Assembly (NCBI RefSeq): GCF_022682495.2
Contig: NC_071397.1
Coordinates: forward strand, 31,201,427-31,265,426
Direction of reading: 5' to 3'
From: Desmodus rotundus
Taxonomy: Eukaryota > Chordata > Mammalia > Chiroptera > Phyllostomidae
Length of the DNA stretch: 64,000 nucleotides
Part shown: positions 1 to 10,641 of the stretch, in pieces
Position numbering within the stretch: position 1 is the first letter of the stretch
Layout of the letters: every line of letters starts with the position of its first letter
Program-made: the position numbers and the translations under genes
Notes under the pieces: generated by a model
What the model saw: only the letters and a program-made list of their open reading frames with translations
The model's database searches: none
Told to the model about the DNA's origin: nothing

Positions 1-962
1 ATATAATAAAGACTTGTTGAAAAGAAGACTTGCCAGTACACTGAAGTACCTTAGGATATGGATATAAATGGAGATTGGGCACAGTGAGGTCAATTTACAA
101 CTTGCTGAATCACCGCGCCCGAAAAGTGCTGACTCATTGGGGCAGTGGGGCTCTTCTTAGCCTCAGGCTTCGAAGCAGCAGTAACCTTTATCTGTATAGC
201 AGATCACAGGAGAATGAGAAAATTAGTTAATAAAGTGTAGGCTTTCCCAATGTCCTTCACAAGCTAGAATAGTGGATCAAATCCAACAAAATATATTTAA
301 TAGGAGTATATGTAAAGTCTGACACTTAGTTTTTAAAAATATAGTAAGAAAGTATATGTGAAAAGAATAGTTATTACAAGTGAATTTGGTCTCTGTCTGC
401 ATCAATAGAAGTAGATTGTACAGAAGTCAGGTGATCATACTCTACCCCGAACTGGCCAATGTCCACTCAGGAAGTTTTGCATTCATTCCTGAGCACCCCA
501 TCTTAAAAGAAATGTTGAAGGAAATGACCATGAAAATGAGTTGCCTTAAAACAACACCATATATGCAACGGTGGGTCTCTAAACCCAAGAAGAGAAACAC
601 ATAGCAAGGAAAGAAATGTTAAAGTTCAACACTATGTGCAATTACTGCAGGAACACTCTTGTGAGTAATTATATTTGCACATTTTTGTTTTTGAGGGTAA
701 GGACATGGCCAAGGAGAGGAGGAATGTCTAACACATCTTCCCCGAGCATAATTAGACTGAAGCAGAGTGCTATAAAAGACTCAAATATTTGACACAGGGT
801 AATGTTAGGCTATTTTTAAGATTAATTCCAAATCTAAAGTGTGTGTATGTAATTTTAATTATATGTACTTTTCTGAATTAATAGTTTAAAAATTTTTTTA
901 AAAAATTGATTAGCTCAATAAAATTTTGACTTAAACCATAGCATGAAGGCAGAGAGCTGATG
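1..962. other. Intergenic DNA, no gene seen
   Basis: This stretch is AT-rich with no reading frame that resembles a known protein. No repeat family was recognised with confidence. It lies about 44 kb upstream of the KCNQ5 start codon. Confidence 0.5.
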
Positions 963-1198
963 TTAAGAAAAAGATTATTCCTGGCTGGTGTGGCTCAGAT
1001 GGTTGGAGCCTCGTCCTCCCATACACCAAAAGTCTGGGCCTTTAATTCCCAGTCAGGGCATGTACCCAGGTTGCAGGTTCCATCCCTAATTAGGGCGTGT
1101 ATGAGAGGCAACCAACTGATGTTTCTCTCTCACAGTGTCTCTCTGTCTCTCCATCTCCCTCTCTCAAATCAACAAACATAAAATTAAGAAAAAAATTA
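963..1198 (+). mobile_element. Ves-type bat SINE, + strand
   Basis: The element starts with a tRNA-derived head ('ctggctggtgtggctcag'). The body contains 'cagtcagggcatgtacccaggttgcaggtt', here interrupted by substitutions, then a 'gagaggcaacca' block and a TC-rich 3' part ending in an A-rich tail. It is flanked by a near-perfect duplication: ttaagaaaaagatta at 963-977 and ttaagaaaaaaatta at 1184-1198 (14 of 15 identical), which is the signature of L1-mediated insertion. Ves SINEs are restricted to bats, so the element also points to the host group. Confidence 0.85.
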
Positions 1199-1326
1199 AA
1201 CCAAAGAAAATCCAAATATGGTAACTAAGCCTTAAATTCCCCTCGATTGGACTGAACTTCACACAGGCTTCTTCCTGGTTCCAACCCCTGGCCTCTCTTT
1301 TCTTACAGCACTTACTTTAGAAAATT

Positions 1327-1777
1327 TGTGAACTCTTCCTCTGCCCCTTTCAGATGCACTTTTTCCCAGCCTCTTTGCCAGTATAACAACTCAGGAAGGT
1401 TTTTTTGAGGATCTGGGAGCCACCCCTTTGAAATAAAATCAAGGAAGCCAGGGCCTCTGTCACTCAGTCTCTGTGGAACCTAACTCAATGGGCACCAATT
1501 AGCAAACACAGGCCTGTAATCACAGAGAAGAATATTCGCAAACTCAGAAATAACTCGAAGTTACAACACACCCCATTGTTCAACCATTCCCTTAACTTCC
1601 TCTACTTGGGAGACTCTGCTACTTTCTGGTAAGTCACTCCAGTGCTTGAAGACCCTCCCGCCTTTTGTTTCAGCAGGATTTAGTTCAGACTGTGGTCTGT
1701 CTCCCACATTGAATTAGCCTTAAATAAAAGCTCCCTTGCCTGTTTAACTTTCTCCACTTCAACTTTTTGTTTTGACA
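1327..1777 (+). mobile_element. Probable solo LTR of an old endogenous retrovirus
   Basis: The segment begins with TG ('tgtgaactcttcct') and ends with CA ('tgttttgaca'). Near the 3' end is a polyadenylation-like block ('aaataaaagctcccttgcc') followed by a short T-rich segment, as in an R-U5 region. No gag, pol or env reading frame is attached, so it would be a solo LTR left by recombination. The family cannot be named with confidence and no clear target duplication was found at the ends chosen here. It could be another kind of old repeat. Confidence 0.5.
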
Positions 1778-2274
1778 ATGGCAACCAAGGATTACTGTCC
1801 ACGGATAGAAAGCCAGACAAGAAAGCAGGCATTATGCAGGCACCACCATCCAATAAACATTTTCCAGTGCCAATCAGCTCTCTGTAATAGGAAGGAATAG
1901 AGTATTTGTAGATTGCTAGCCCAATGAGGCAGGGTCATAAATGATTTTAGGGCAGAATTGAAAATGAACAGTGGCTCGAGGGAGCCTATAAATTTCTACG
2001 AAAGAGTCAGATTTCTATGGTTGGTGTTAAAGAAGAAAGGCCCAAGATACAAGTGTAGAAGTCTAACAACAAAATAAAGCAAAAAAATCTTGACAAGACT
2101 ATGACAAAAGCACAGTAGAGTGGTTGAGTGGGCAACGTGAAGTGTAAGCGTCAGAAAGAACTGCAAAGCCCGCCTCTCATCTCTCATCTCCTAATGTCAT
2201 CGAGGGAGTGGTGGAGAGACTCTCTCTCTCTCTCCCCCTGCCCCCCCCCCCCCACAACAGCACCCACCAATAAT
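1778..2274. other. Intergenic DNA with a TC/C simple repeat
   Basis: No gene is visible. The only recognisable structure is a pyrimidine simple repeat at about 2219-2253, a run of TC dinucleotides followed by a long C run. Confidence 0.5.
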
Positions 2275-2445
2275 AAATAGTGCCATGCCACGTGTTTGAT
2301 ATAACTTGTGTCATTTAACCCTTCTTCCAGCAAGGAAGAGAGTATTATTATTCCTTCTTCTTTGATAAAGAAACAGGCTCAGAGAAGCCGTGCAGCCAGC
2401 AGACAGCGAGACTGACATTTAAACTAACGCTGCTTCTGGAACCCA
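2275..2445 (+). mobile_element. MIR-type ancient SINE
   Basis: The order of motifs follows MIR: a 'tcatttaacccttcttcca' block, then 'attattattcc', then 'gataaagaaacaggctcagagaag', then a degenerate 'cagccagcagacagcgag' segment. It is highly diverged, which fits its pre-eutherian age. Confidence 0.55.
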
Positions 2446-2477
2446 TGTTCTTATCTAATTCATCCAGTATCTGCAGT

Positions 2478-2600
2478 TCTAGCTACACACTAGAATTACC
2501 TGGAGCACTATTTTAAAATATCAGTATCTGGGTCCCATCCCCAGAGATTCAGATTCAGTTGGTTTGGGGTGAGGCCCAGACATTAGTATAAAAAATTAAA
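2478..2600 (+). mobile_element. MER5-like non-autonomous hAT DNA transposon fragment
   Basis: The segment reads 'agaattacctggagc ... tgggtcccatccccagagattcagattcag ... ggtgaggcccagacatta' with breaks. This matches the remembered core of the MER5 group of hAT-Charlie non-autonomous elements. The ends are too eroded to identify terminal repeats or an 8-bp target duplication. Confidence 0.5.
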
Positions 2601-3770
2601 ACAAACGAATTCTTCTCAAGGTGACTGTAAGTGTGTGAACAATGGCACTATGCTATTCTGTTTCTTCTTCTACCATTTCTGTGGTAGAAATAATAGCATA
2701 AATCAATGCCAGTGGAAAGCTGGCTTTCCACCACTTCGTCACCTCTGAGTCACCTCAGAAAGTAGCAGTCTGGCTTCCACGCTCACCGTCCTCTCGGTCT
2801 ACACATGCTAATGCTACCAATTCACTTCTACTGACAAATCCACAGTCCTTTCAATACTCCATCTTCCTGCATCATTTGACACTACATTTAAAGCATCATT
2901 CTTGAAACTATGCCTTTTCTCCATTTTGTAAAATCTGCTCTCTATCTTAGTGTCCTGCAGTCCCCAGTGGGCCTTCTGCTGCGGCTCATCCCTGTAAGTT
3001 TTCTATTTCCTAGCGTTCCACCTTCACTCTCTACCTTTTTCATTGAGCATATTTGCATTCCTGCAGTTACATCACCCACCCCAACATTATTAACTACCTG
3101 CTAAGAAAGCCAAGCTATCTCTGCCCAGTCCCAGTTCCACACATTCAGCTGCATATTCTGAATGACTCCACCCGCTTCATTGCAGACCAAGGGTGTTGGG
3201 CCTTGGGAGAATTACAGCCCAGGAGCCTGGAGTCTCTCGTTTTATGCAGGGCCTGTTGTTGTACTCATTGTGCTGGGGCAGGGGGATCACTGACTCCTCA
3301 GCTCCTGAGGGTGAGGTAACCCACCATGCCTTCCAAGCCCATGTCTTTAGCCGCAGAGGACATTGTACTCAGGATGGCAAGGAAAAGCTTACTAAGAACA
3401 TTATTTTAATATAATGGTAAGAAAACAGAAATGAGAAGTATATTCCATGTTCCTGTGCCTAGTGCCAGGCTGTCCGATATCCACCTATACTGCCTGCACT
3501 CAAACCAAAGGAGAAACTGCGCACGCTCATAGTTAATTTGCTGTTTCTCAATTTTTTTTATTCTGACTCTTTGTATCACTCTTTTTATAACTAGAACTAA
3601 AATATTGATATTTTCATCCTCTTTTTTCACTTCAAATATTTAAGTAAAAAAATATAATTTATTTTAGTTATTTAATTATATATAGTTGATGTATTTTTTT
3701 CTGACTTTTTCTCACTTCTGAGATCACATTTTGTAAAACTTACTGCCCTCAATAAACATGAATTGTTATT
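2601..3770. other. Intergenic DNA, no gene seen
   Basis: Nothing was recognised apart from AT-rich and pyrimidine-rich sequence. The short reading frames around 2910-3414 have no protein-like composition or recognisable domain. Confidence 0.45.
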
Positions 3771-3785
3771 TATATGTCTGTTTTT
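3771..3785. repeat. Left target-site duplication of the half-L1 element
   Basis: The sequence tatatgtctgttttt matches tatatctcagttttt at 5541-5555 in 13 of 15 positions. Together the two copies bracket the element at 3786-5538. The T run makes the exact edge ambiguous. Confidence 0.6.
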
Positions 3786-5538
3786 TCAAGTATTTTTATT
3801 AATTATGCTATTACAGTTTTCCCAATTTTTTTCCCTTTATCCCCCCTCTACCCTGCCCCCTCAACCCTCCAGCATTCTCCCCTTCTTAGTTCATGTCCAT
3901 GGGTTGTACATATAAGTTCTTTCAGTCCTCTGTTTCCTATACCATTTTTATCTCTCCCCGTCTATCTTATGCCTACCAGTTATGCTGCTTCTTCCCTGTA
4001 CATTTCCCCCCCTTCCTCCCTTCCCTCTCTCCACTGAACTCCCTCTGTGTCATATCCATTTATCAGATTCTGTTCCTGCTCTGGTTGTTTGCTTAGCTTT
4101 TGTTTTCATTGTTTTTCTTTTCTTTTAGGTTCATTTGTTAATAGTTGTGAGTTTGTTGTCATTTTACTGTTCATATTTTTGATCTTCTTTTTCTTAGATA
4201 AGTCCCTTTAACGTTTCACTTAATAAGGGCTTGGTGATGATGAACTCCTTGAACTTGACCTTATCTGGAAAGCACTTTATCTGCCCTTCCATTGTAAATG
4301 AAAGCTTTGCTGGATAGAGCAATCTTGGATGTAGGTCCTTACCTTTCATGACTTGGAATACTTCTTTCCAGCCCCTTCTTGCCTGCAAAGTTCCTTTTGA
4401 GAAATCATATGATAGCCTTATGGGAACTCCTTTGTAGGTAACTGTCTCCTTTTATCTTGCTGATTTTAAGATCTTCTCTATGTCTTTAATTTTAGGTAAC
4501 TTAATGATGATGTGCCTTGGTAAGTTCCTCTTTGGGTCCAACATCTTTGGGACTCTCTGAGCTTCCTGGACTTCCTGGAAGTCTATTTCCTTCACCAAAT
4601 TGGGGAAGTTCTCCTTCATTATTTGTTCAAATAAGTTTTCAATTACTTGCTGCTGTTTTTCTCCTTCTGGCACCCCTATAATTCAGATAGTGGAAGGTTT
4701 CAGGTTGTCCCAGAGAATCCTCAGCCTCTCTTCATGTTTTTGGATTCTTGTTTCTTCGTTCTGATCCAGTTGGATGTTTATTTTTTCCTTTTGTTCCAAA
4801 TCGTTGCTTTGAGTCCTGGTTTCCTTCTTGTCACTGTTGGTTCCCTGAATATTTTGCTTTATTTCATTCTGGGTATCTTTCCTTTGTTCTTTCATTTTTC
4901 GACCAAGCTCAATCAGTTCTGTGAGCATTTTGATTACCAGGGCTTTAAATTCTCCATCAGATAGGGTGGCAATCTCCTCAATGCTTAGTTCCAAGGTTTT
5001 GCTGTGTTCTTTCATTTGGGCCCTATTTCTTTGTCTTGGGAAATTGTAAGGGGTGGGGCCTTAGGTATTTTCACCCAGGCAGGGGAACCCTCTCTGCTGC
5101 GCTGCCTTTGGGGGAGGGCCAGAGAGGGAACAGTGCAGCTCGCCTGCTCCTCTCCAGCGCACTTGTGTCCAACAGACTCTGGTGTCAGACTGGAAGTGTC
5201 TCCCACCGTGGCAACCCAGCCTTAGCCCACAGTCAGCTGGGAGTCTCAATTTCCCGCTTAAGTCAGGCCCTCCCACACAGCTCTGCGGAGTTTGACAGTC
5301 AGCCCCAGCCCTCAGCCGCCTCCCTGCCATTTTTTCTGGATTGGCTGGAGCTCTCTGCCTCCTTACCAGTCTGGTTGTTCTGCTTGATTTTTTCTTTAAT
5401 TCCTTCATTGTCAGAGTTCCAGTGTGATTTTCTGGCGCTTTTGGTTGTGTATTGATTTTAGATTGGTTGTCATCCTCCTTTTGGTTGTGCGAGGAAGCAA
5501 AGGGTTTCTACCTACACCTCCATCTTGGCCAGAACTCC
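3786..5538 (-). mobile_element. Near full-length half-L1 (HAL1-type) retrotransposon
   Basis: Read on the minus strand, the element begins 'ggagttctggccaagatgg' at 5538, a typical L1-type 5' end. A 5' UTR of about 520 bp is followed by an ORF1-like frame (5015 to 4194) and a G-rich 3' UTR of about 400 bp that ends near 'aattgggaaaactgtaatagc' and an A-rich tail. No ORF2 sequence (endonuclease or reverse transcriptase) lies between ORF1 and the 3' UTR, and there is no sign of an internal scar. That layout is that of HAL1, a half-L1 that encodes only ORF1 and must borrow the L1 enzyme. A diverged target duplication flanks it. A second copy with the same 3' UTR directly after ORF1 is at 20494-21161, so the layout is not a one-off deletion. 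Confidence 0.75.
4194..5015 (-). pseudogene. Half-L1 ORF1 (ORF1p-like RNA-binding protein), two in-frame stops
   Basis: The frame spans 274 codons from ATG at 5015 to a stop at 4194, with no frameshift. Codons 1 to about 100 are rich in K, E and Q and form the expected coiled-coil region. The middle ('GEKQQQVIENLFEQIMKENF', then 'PRHIIIKLPKIKDIEKIL') matches the RRM-like domain of L1 ORF1p. The end ('LQARRGWKEVFQVMKGKDLH' onward, then 'LSFTMEGQIKCFPDKVKFKE') matches the C-terminal RNA-binding domain. Two nonsense codons break it: TGA at 4683-4685, a likely CGA to TGA change, and TAA at 4452-4454. L1 ORF1p normally coats its own RNA as a trimer and acts as a nucleic-acid chaperone. This copy cannot make a complete protein. 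Confidence 0.8.
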
Positions 5539-5540
5539 TA

Positions 5541-5555
5541 TATATCTCAGTTTTT
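5541..5555. repeat. Right target-site duplication of the half-L1 element
   Basis: The sequence tatatctcagttttt pairs with 3771-3785 (13 of 15 identical) immediately beyond the 5' end of the minus-strand half-L1. Confidence 0.6.
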
Positions 5556-7317
5556 GATAAAGTAATGTTCATTAATTTTACCTTGTAAGATAATAATACT
5601 CTAAAAATTACTTTATTATTATTTTAAAATTTTATAGTATTATTTTGAACCAGTCATGATATTGGCAATATTAGTGACAGTAACTGAGTTATTATCCTAA
5701 TAACTAATACCTTTATAACTAAAGGTAGGTTATATTTTAATAAATATTTTTATAATTTATGCCTATTGTTAGATTATCCATCTTAAGTTTTTATCTCTAA
5801 TATATCAGAACAGAAAAATATAGCAGTCCATTCTTTATCTTACTAGAATTACAAATGAGTAATAACTTAAAGATATGAAAGCAGTTATTTCAACAGCTGA
5901 AGTCCAAATTTATATGAATTGCAAGCTCAGAGGTGTCTGCTCAATATTAAATGATAATTATCTGGGTGGATGTGCCACTTCATTTATAATAAGGTACAAG
6001 TGCTTTGTGATTTATATAAAAACAGAAATGTAATTAAGAGGTTTTCAAACATAGTAATTCCATTACTGAATATATTAACTTTGTCATATTAAAATAATCT
6101 TCTCAGTGTTAAGTTTTTAAATAATCTCTGTAATAATTTGGCTCACAAGTTAACTACCTTGCCTACTGTACATAGTGGATACAAATGCATGCAAGGAATT
6201 CTCCTTTTTTACTTCATGAGCTTAATAACATATTTTTAAAAACATCATTTTCACTGTGCTCCAAGTAAGACTTGCTGAAACTTGCCTATGAACACAAAAC
6301 TTCTCTAAGATATTTTAATTTTCAGTTCCCACTTCAAGCATATCTCCAAACTGAAAACTTTAGATAAGATTGTTTATAGTCTAATTTGTAATAGAAAAAT
6401 TTGAATCAAGAGCTGGAATATACTGCCTTTTTCAATACAAAATTTTAATAGATAATTAATACAGAGAAAAACTCAAGCACTTTTCATGGGTAACTCACCA
6501 TCAGAAATGTTCGTGATGTATTCAATTAGATATGAATAGGTGAATTAAGGTTGGACTTCACTTGTCCTTACAACATGGAAGCACTATCTTATCTGTAAAA
6601 CAAAAAGGTGATTGGAAATGTGACTGATTGATGTATTTCTGAGTACTGCCTCTAGGAAGAATTGCCTATTATAGACTTAGCTTTGGTCAATCTCAGAAGT
6701 CAGGCATTTGACCAACATCCACTTGGCCTTCTCTGACCCACACACATTTACATCAGCTACTAGGGAGTCTGCCAGACACTTTCTCCCTCCGCCTGTGGGC
6801 CACAGCATTGCAAACTGAGACAGGAATGCTGCCAGCACAACTTCTGTCTTTGGGTATCTATCTAGGAATCCTCAGCCAAAATTAAGTCTTTCATCTCCAT
6901 CTCCCATCTCCCATTTCCCCAGCAGCGTAATCTGAATTTATTAACAGTGAGAATTCCTAGTTTGATATAGAGTCTTAGCATTAAAAACAGAAAAATAAAA
7001 TAACTAAGTCAAAGAAATTTTAAGGGTAAGATTTTACAGTCATGTGCCAAGGAGGTAGAATGTCAACAGACTAACCTCTAGCTCTACCCATAAGATATAA
7101 AGAGTGATATGCTCCTGAGTTATAAACCCAACTATTGGGATTGCTAAAGTCATCTATCAATTTGTAAAACATGACATGGTGAGTGCTCTGAACTCAGTCT
7201 CTGCAGATTCCTTCCAGAATGTGTCCCCACCCTGTGTGCTTCCTTCTAGAAGTTAGGGACCAGGTGTTTCCGGGACTCCTGATACTCTTTTCAGCACACC
7301 TCTTGCCCAGTGGAGAT
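5556..7317. other. AT-rich intergenic DNA, no gene seen
   Basis: No coding frame and no recognisable young repeat was found. The region is unusually AT-rich with many short A and T runs. Confidence 0.5.
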
Positions 7318-7570
7318 AGTGCAATGTGGTGGCTAAGAACATAGATGACCTTTGGAATTAGTGTGGATTTGAATCCCTGTTAAACCACCCCACCTACTAG
7401 CCAAGTGACTTGCAGAAGTCTATTAAACCTTTACTAACCTTTGTACTTTTCCAGCTATAAAGTGGAAATAATAACTAACTGTGAGAGTTATTGACAGAAT
7501 CAACTGGGATATCTGTGCAATGAAGTGAGCACTATGTCTTGCCTGTAACAAGTACCCAAGTGAGTGCTAG
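7318..7570 (+). mobile_element. MIR-type ancient SINE
   Basis: The segment has the full MIR order: 'gtggctaagaacatagatg', 'tggatttgaatccctg', 'actagccaagtgacttg', 'tataaagtggaaataataac', then a degenerate 3' part. It is one of the better preserved MIR copies in this window. Confidence 0.7.
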
Positions 7571-7859
7571 AGTGCAAGCATCTGTATATTCTCTGATGTT
7601 TATACTCATGAGCAAATGAACAAGTCTAGAAAGAAGAAATGCAGCCTTCTTCCTTAGTGCCCTAAGTTATAGCTCCATTTTATCCAGTGCTGACCATTTC
7701 TTGATTTTCTAATAACCATATTAGAGGTAATTTTTAATAATCAATTGTACAATATTATATGTTCAAAATTTGAGTGAGCATACTTCTTTAATTTCTCTCT
7801 ATTCCCCTCAGACATGGTTTCTGTGGAATAAACTCAGTGGTCAAGGGAAACTATAATCT

Positions 7860-8075
7860 CACCTCATCTGTAAAAGATTTTCTAATCCATTCCAGAGTCA
7901 CTAGCTTCCTCCCCTGTGTTCCCACAAAAAGCATAGTATTTACTTGAGCATTTTTGGTAGTTTTCTATGTATCTCTGTCCCTCAAAAGCATGTAAGCTCC
8001 TTGAAGGCAGAGAAGACCATGGCTCACTTGTCCTTGTTGAACTTAGTGGTGTGAAAACAGCTTTAACACACATAC
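7860..8075 (+). mobile_element. LINE L2 3' end fragment
   Basis: The sequence 'cctcaaaagcatgtaagctc' followed by 'cttgaaggcagagaagacca' resembles the conserved 3' end of L2 ('gctccttgagggcagggac'). The upstream part is diverged, so the left edge is approximate. Confidence 0.5.
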
Positions 8076-8939
8076 TTAGGAAAAACAAGCGCTGAGAATC
8101 GTTTTGGCCAGCAGTGTCATTTGGCATTTAGAGAGCCACCAGGGATGAGAAAGTACAGCCAGACAGTCTGTTCAATTTTCTATAATAAATGCCACAGTGG
8201 AAAGTGACGAGGCATCGAGAGCCCCCTGGAGTGTCGCATTTTGAAGCAGAAGCTTTCGAGTGCTGTTTCAGGACCCATATTGGCGCCTGATGTTTCAGTC
8301 CAAAGGCAATGCACAGCAGAGTATGAAATATCAGTAAACGCTCTTTGAATTATGTGTATTTTTCTTTTTTCTCCTAAAAATAAGAGGTAGATGTTTAGTT
8401 TTTAAAGGTTATTAACTACTCAAGACTTCAACAATAATGATAATGTGGTTTTGTTCCACTTCTAAAATTCTCAAGATACAGCTATAATTCAAAATTCAGC
8501 TTATGTTCCTAAAATATAGGAAAGATGAAAACTGAATAATTCATGGTAATCATAGTCTTGTAAGGTCAATGCCATTAGTGATATCAATTTGAGTATCAAT
8601 TCATACTTGCTGAGTATATAAAAATATCACAAACTTTATCTTTTGTAAAATTGGTTATTTAAAAATTATTGGTGATCTTGCCACTTAATCAAAGAACAAT
8701 TTGTTTACATAAATGGGATTTTTTGGAGGAATGTTGAGAAAGTAAAGCTCATTAAAACACATCAAATAACTATCACAAAGAAAGTACATCTCCTTTCTTC
8801 AGATTTAGAAGGAAAAGATCACTCTACTCTCAAATGCAGTTTCTTATTGATACACAAACAAAACAATCAAATAACAGAACAGGTTAACAGTTGAAAAAGT
8901 AGAAGTTAGGGGACCAATTCCTTAGAAAACACAGTCTTC
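8076..8939. other. Intergenic DNA, no gene seen
   Basis: AT-rich sequence with no recognised repeat or coding frame. Confidence 0.45.
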
Positions 8940-9905
8940 TAAAACACACTAGAAGAAATAAATAATCTGAATATAACTATACATGTTAATGAAATTAAAT
9001 CAATAATAACCTTCCTAAAAAGAAAGCAACAGACCCAGATGGAATGACTTCCACTGGTAAATTCTATCAAACATTTCAGTAAGAAATTACACCAATTTTC
9101 TACAATCTTCTTCAGAAGAGATAAGTAGAGAGAATATTTCTTAACTCATTCCATAAAACCACCAGCACCCTAATACCAAAACCAGAAAAGGCGTGACAGA
9201 GAAAAATACAGACCAATGTCTCTCAAGACCACAAGTAAAAATCTTCAACAAAATATTAGAAAATCAAATCCAACAATACGTAAAAAGGATTATTCACCAC
9301 AACCAAGTGGGGTTTGTTGCACGTATGCAAGTCTCATTTAACATTTGAAAATCAATTAATGTAACATATCATCAACAGGCTAAAGAAGAAATATTGCATA
9401 TTAAAAGATGCAGAAAAAATGACAAAATCCAACACCCACCCATGATAAAAAAAACAAAAAACAAAAACAATCTCTCAGCAAATTAGGAATAGGAGGAACT
9501 TCTTCGACTGGATAAAGAATACGTACAAAAACCCTACAGCTCACATCATATTTAATGGTAAGAAACTGGAAGCTTTCCCACTGGGATCAGAGACAAAGAC
9601 GAGGATCCCCTGTCAACACTGCTTTTCAATATCATACCAGAAGTCCCATTTAGTGTAGTAAGACAAGAAGAAGGCATTAAAAATATGCAGATTGGGAAGG
9701 AAGAAATAAAAATCTTTTTGTTTGCAGATGATATTGATTATGCAGTAGAAAATCTGAATCAACAACAACAAAAAATCCTGAACCTAATAAGCAAGGTTGC
9801 AGGATACAAAGTTAATATTATTTAAAAGTCAACGGTCTCCTGCTTCCCTATATACCAGCACGAACAAGTGGAATTTAAGTGAAAAGCACGTTATCATTCC
9901 ATTTA
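8940..9905 (+). mobile_element. Old LINE-1 ORF2 fragment (reverse transcriptase region), first part
   Basis: The segment is a decayed L1 ORF2 reverse-transcriptase region on the + strand. Recognisable pieces include 'aagcaacagacccagatgg', 'accaatgtctctcaag', 'caagtggggtttgttgc' and 'caaaatccaacacccaccc'. At 9721-9732 the codons read F-A-D-D, the catalytic aspartate motif of L1 reverse transcriptases, inside the local frame KIFLFADDID. Stops and frameshifts elsewhere show it is dead. The L1 resumes at 10642 after an unrelated insert. Confidence 0.8.
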
Positions 9906-10641
9906 GATGTTTATCAAAGTCCTTCATGTAGAGGAAAGTAAGTGTATGAAATAAATGTGTGACATTTATGAGTAATGTTGGCTCTGAACAAACTTTTGAA
10001 AACATATTTGACACAATTTTGTATCACCTGAAAATAAGCATGATTTTTGAAATCTCTAAATTCCTTTGGTCTTCAGTATCATCATTCTTTGTTGAATTTA
10101 TTTCTTATGGAAATATGTAGCATTTAAGACATTTTTAACAATATTATGTATTTTTTAACATGGGTAGATGGGAGTGTTGTTTGTATGTTACCATACAGCT
10201 GACATATATTTTTGTCTATTCTTTATTATCTTAGTAGTTTCATGCTATGTATTGATATGTACCATAACCAACATATTGCCTATGAGAAACATGTAAGATA
10301 ATGTATTTACAGCCACTGTTACAAGTGCATATATATTCTTCTATCTTGTCTTATATGTATATTATATAACATTTCACAAAGAACTTTTGTCCTATTGAAG
10401 AAAAGGATACAAAATGAAAAACACACCATTTCGATAACTAAAAATTCCCAAATATTTTGCAGTATTTTATTATTTTGAGTATCTTACTTTTCTTGGGCTT
10501 TTTAGTTAGCTCATGAATTAACACATTAGATACTTCGGGGTTTTAGTTGGGATTTTATAGAGCTTGCATTGTAATTCTTTGGTTCTTTGCTATATCTATT
10601 ATTACATGGCATTATGTTAATAAACACTATAACACCAAAAA
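9906..10641 (+). mobile_element. Insertion of about 735 bp splitting the old LINE-1
   Basis: L1 sequence stops near 9905 and resumes near 10642 at the homologous position. The inserted DNA is AT-rich and has no recognised coding frame. Its right end has AATAAA (in 'gttaataaacactataac') followed by an A run at about 10636-10642. Short imperfect flanks (attccattta at 9896-9905, attttcattta at 10642-10652) could be an eroded target duplication. This is compatible with a retrocopied 3' UTR or another unnamed poly(A) retroelement. The source is unknown. Confidence 0.5.
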
